Source: Variovorax paradoxus (GTDB lineage: Bacteria > Pseudomonadota > Gammaproteobacteria > Burkholderiales > Burkholderiaceae_C). Taken from it: a stretch of DNA of 52,567 bases. Positions 51,521 to 52,567 of the stretch are shown here, in pieces. The notes under the pieces are model-generated. The model was not told the origin of the DNA and ran no database searches. It was given only the letters and a program-made list of their open reading frames with translations. Where the stretch lies: contig NZ_JXQQ01000061.1 of NCBI RefSeq assembly GCF_000834655.1, forward strand, positions 1 through 52,567, written 5' to 3'. How positions within the stretch are numbered: the first letter of the stretch is position 1; each line of letters starts with the position of its first letter. A program made the translations under genes and the position numbers.

Positions 51521-52015
51521 TCAACCGCGCAGCAGGTACCGCTCGCCGCGCGCCGCATCGAGCACGGCCGATGCATCGCGCGAGATCGCCTCGAGCGGCG
51601 ATGCGTCGGCCAGCCACGCATTCGGTGCGACGAACCAGAGGCATGCGTCCCAATCGCTCAGCGTGGGAATCAGCTCCCGGATCACGGCAGTGACGCCCGG
51701 GCGCGGCGTCACGGTGGACAGGTCGAACTGGAACAGCGGCAGCACGGTGCGCAATTGCCACTGGAAGCTGATCACGTCGCGGTCGACGATCCAGTGCGCC
51801 AGCTGCGAGATCGGCTGCTCCGTGCGCCGCATGAGCAGCGTGACCAGCTCGTCGGAGCTCACGAATCCCCCGCTCGCGCGGAAGGCGTGCTCCATCTCCC
51901 GGTACTGGCTGGCCTGCACGGTCTGCAGCAGTGCGGCCGCGCTGGGACGCGCAGGCAGGCGCTGCGTGAAGCGGAAAGGGAAGTCGGTGGAAGGAAGGGT
52001 GACGGGGGTTTGCAT
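51521..52015 (-). CDS. hypothetical protein with MbcA/ParS/Xre antitoxin-like C-terminal region
   Basis: 164 residues. The C-terminal part has SDWDACLWFVAPNAWLADASPLEAI and a final helix SAVLDAARGE, the W-F-x-x-P-N-x-x-L-x-x-x-x-P pattern of the toxin-binding domain of MbcA/ParS/Xre antitoxins (DUF2384 type). The middle (ISFQWQLRTVLPLFQFDLST) is also typical of a proteobacterial family carrying that domain. No RES-type toxin gene is adjacent on either side, so it is either a solitary member or not an antitoxin. CAGGAG lies 8 bases before the ATG chosen; longer frames add no recognisable sequence. Confidence 0.75.
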   Translation of the reverse strand: MQTPVTLPSTDFPFRFTQRLPARPSAAALLQTVQASQYREMEHAFRASGGFVSSDELVTLLMRRTEQPISQLAHWIVDRDVISFQWQLRTVLPLFQFDLSTVTPRPGVTAVIRELIPTLSDWDACLWFVAPNAWLADASPLEAISRDASAVLDAARGERYLLRG

Positions 52016-52128
52016 GGTGGCTCCTGGTGGGTGAGATGCGAATGCCATTGAACAGAAGCACCGGGCCGATTTCCATTGCACGATGGTGTCGTGCAATAAC
52101 GCCTGCGTATGAATGAACGAACGCAAAA

Positions 52129-52160
52129 AAAGCCGCGGCCCATGACGGAGCCGCGGCTTT
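52129..52160 (-). terminator. Rho-independent terminator of wrbA
   Basis: An 11-base perfect stem AAAGCCGCGGC / GCCGCGGCTTT with a 10-base loop. On the - strand it is followed by a run of seven T, so it ends the wrbA transcript 24 bases after its stop. Confidence 0.88.
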
Positions 52161-52183
52161 CGCGCGTGCGCGGTGCGGGCGGG

Positions 52184-52567
52184 TCAGGCCTTCACCGCCG
52201 GATTCAGGCGCGCCAGCGTCGCGGAAATGCGCTGGCCGAAACGGCGCGCGGTCTCCAGGTCGCCGTGAACCATTTCATCGGTCGACGCGTCGGACGGCGT
52301 GGTCGTGCCGAGGCCGCTGAACGTCGCGACATAGTTGATGTCGTCGCGCTTGGCCGCCTTCGTGGTGCTCGGCAACATGCCCACGCCCACCCAGACCATG
52401 CCGTGCTGCTGGGCCATGGTGAAAAGGGAGTTCAGCGTCGAGGCCTTGTCGCCGTTCATGCCCGCCGAATTGGTGAAGCCGGCCGCGAGCTTGTCCTTCC
52501 ATTCCATGGTCCCCCAGACCTTGGAGGACTCGTCGATGAACTTCTTGAACTGCCAGCTGACGCTGCC
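52184..52567 (-). CDS. wrbA: NAD(P)H:quinone oxidoreductase WrbA, 5' part outside window
   Basis: C-terminal about 127 residues of a flavodoxin-like quinone reductase; the frame is open to the window edge. Visible features: FKKFIDESSKVWGT, KLAAGFTNSAGMNGDKASTLNSL (in outline), QQHGMVWVGVG and a final TARRFGQRISATLARL helix. These match the FMN-binding and tetramer regions of WrbA, although the 'GLWASGALYGKPA' segment of standard WrbA is replaced by KVWGTMEWKDKLA, a common variant. Likely role: two-electron reduction of quinones. Transcription ends at the adjacent hairpin. Confidence 0.88.
   Translation of the reverse strand, partial: GSVSWQFKKFIDESSKVWGTMEWKDKLAAGFTNSAGMNGDKASTLNSLFTMAQQHGMVWVGVGMLPSTTKAAKRDDINYVATFSGLGTTTPSDASTDEMVHGDLETARRFGQRISATLARLNPAVKA

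Overview
The window is a GC-rich chromosomal segment of a beta-proteobacterium. It most resembles Burkholderiales/Comamonadaceae of the Variovorax type. That call rests on several features: a Tad pilus locus of that style, two orphan Bug-family tripartite-tricarboxylate receptors, an autotransporter with an extended (ESPR-type) signal peptide, a DUF6502/DUF5666 gene pair, and very many two-component proteins. No rRNA, tRNA, CRISPR array, insertion sequence or phage gene was seen. The first gene (secretin) and the last gene (wrbA) are cut by the window ends.

Layout. 1-9.07 kb: a Tad/Flp pilus operon on + (secretin, lipoprotein, two Flp pilins, TadG-like protein, two TadE-like pseudopilins, CpaE, CpaF ATPase, TadB, TadC). 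It is followed tail to tail by a membrane histidine kinase and LuxR-type regulator on - (9.09-11.53 kb). 11.8-14.8 kb: an unknown protein and the DUF6502/DUF5666 pair. 15.0-18.7 kb: a peroxiredoxin-like protein and a Tat-exported three-part FAD dehydrogenase with a mono-heme cytochrome c. 19.1-19.8 kb: three tiny overlapping genes. 20.1-23.1 kb: a 7TMR-DISM histidine kinase and OmpR-type regulator. 23.5-32.0 kb: a 2833-residue autotransporter. 32.0-35.2 kb: a Bug receptor and an isocitrate-lyase-superfamily enzyme, divergent from a GntR-like LacI-family regulator. 35.4-37.3 kb: a beta-propeller lipoprotein. 37.7-49.4 kb: a signalling island (six-PAS histidine kinase, two FixJ-type regulators, a lone receiver, a Bug receptor, and an 1839-residue kinase-like/ATPase/GAF/PAS/histidine kinase). 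49.5-52.6 kb: an epoxide-hydrolase-like protein, a repeat-bearing exported protein, an MbcA/ParS-like protein and wrbA.

How the parts may work together. Three regulatory hypotheses come from repeated non-coding motifs. (1) An identical 16-bp sequence, GACCGATACCAAAGTC, lies in the same orientation upstream of the six-PAS kinase gene and of one FixJ regulator gene. (2) An identical 20-bp sequence, TGCAAGAAAAAGTAAGGTGC, lies upstream of the 7TMR-DISM kinase and again between its partner regulator and the giant autotransporter. This suggests the pair controls itself and the surface protein. (3) The palindrome ATGGTACCGGTACCAT and a 14/16 variant flank the LacI-family gene. They closely resemble the enteric GntR operator as I recall it, yet the neighbouring genes encode a carboxylate receptor and a lyase, not gluconate catabolism.

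Limits: all functions come from reading sequence against remembered family features. No similarity search was run, and domain boundaries and start sites are approximate.
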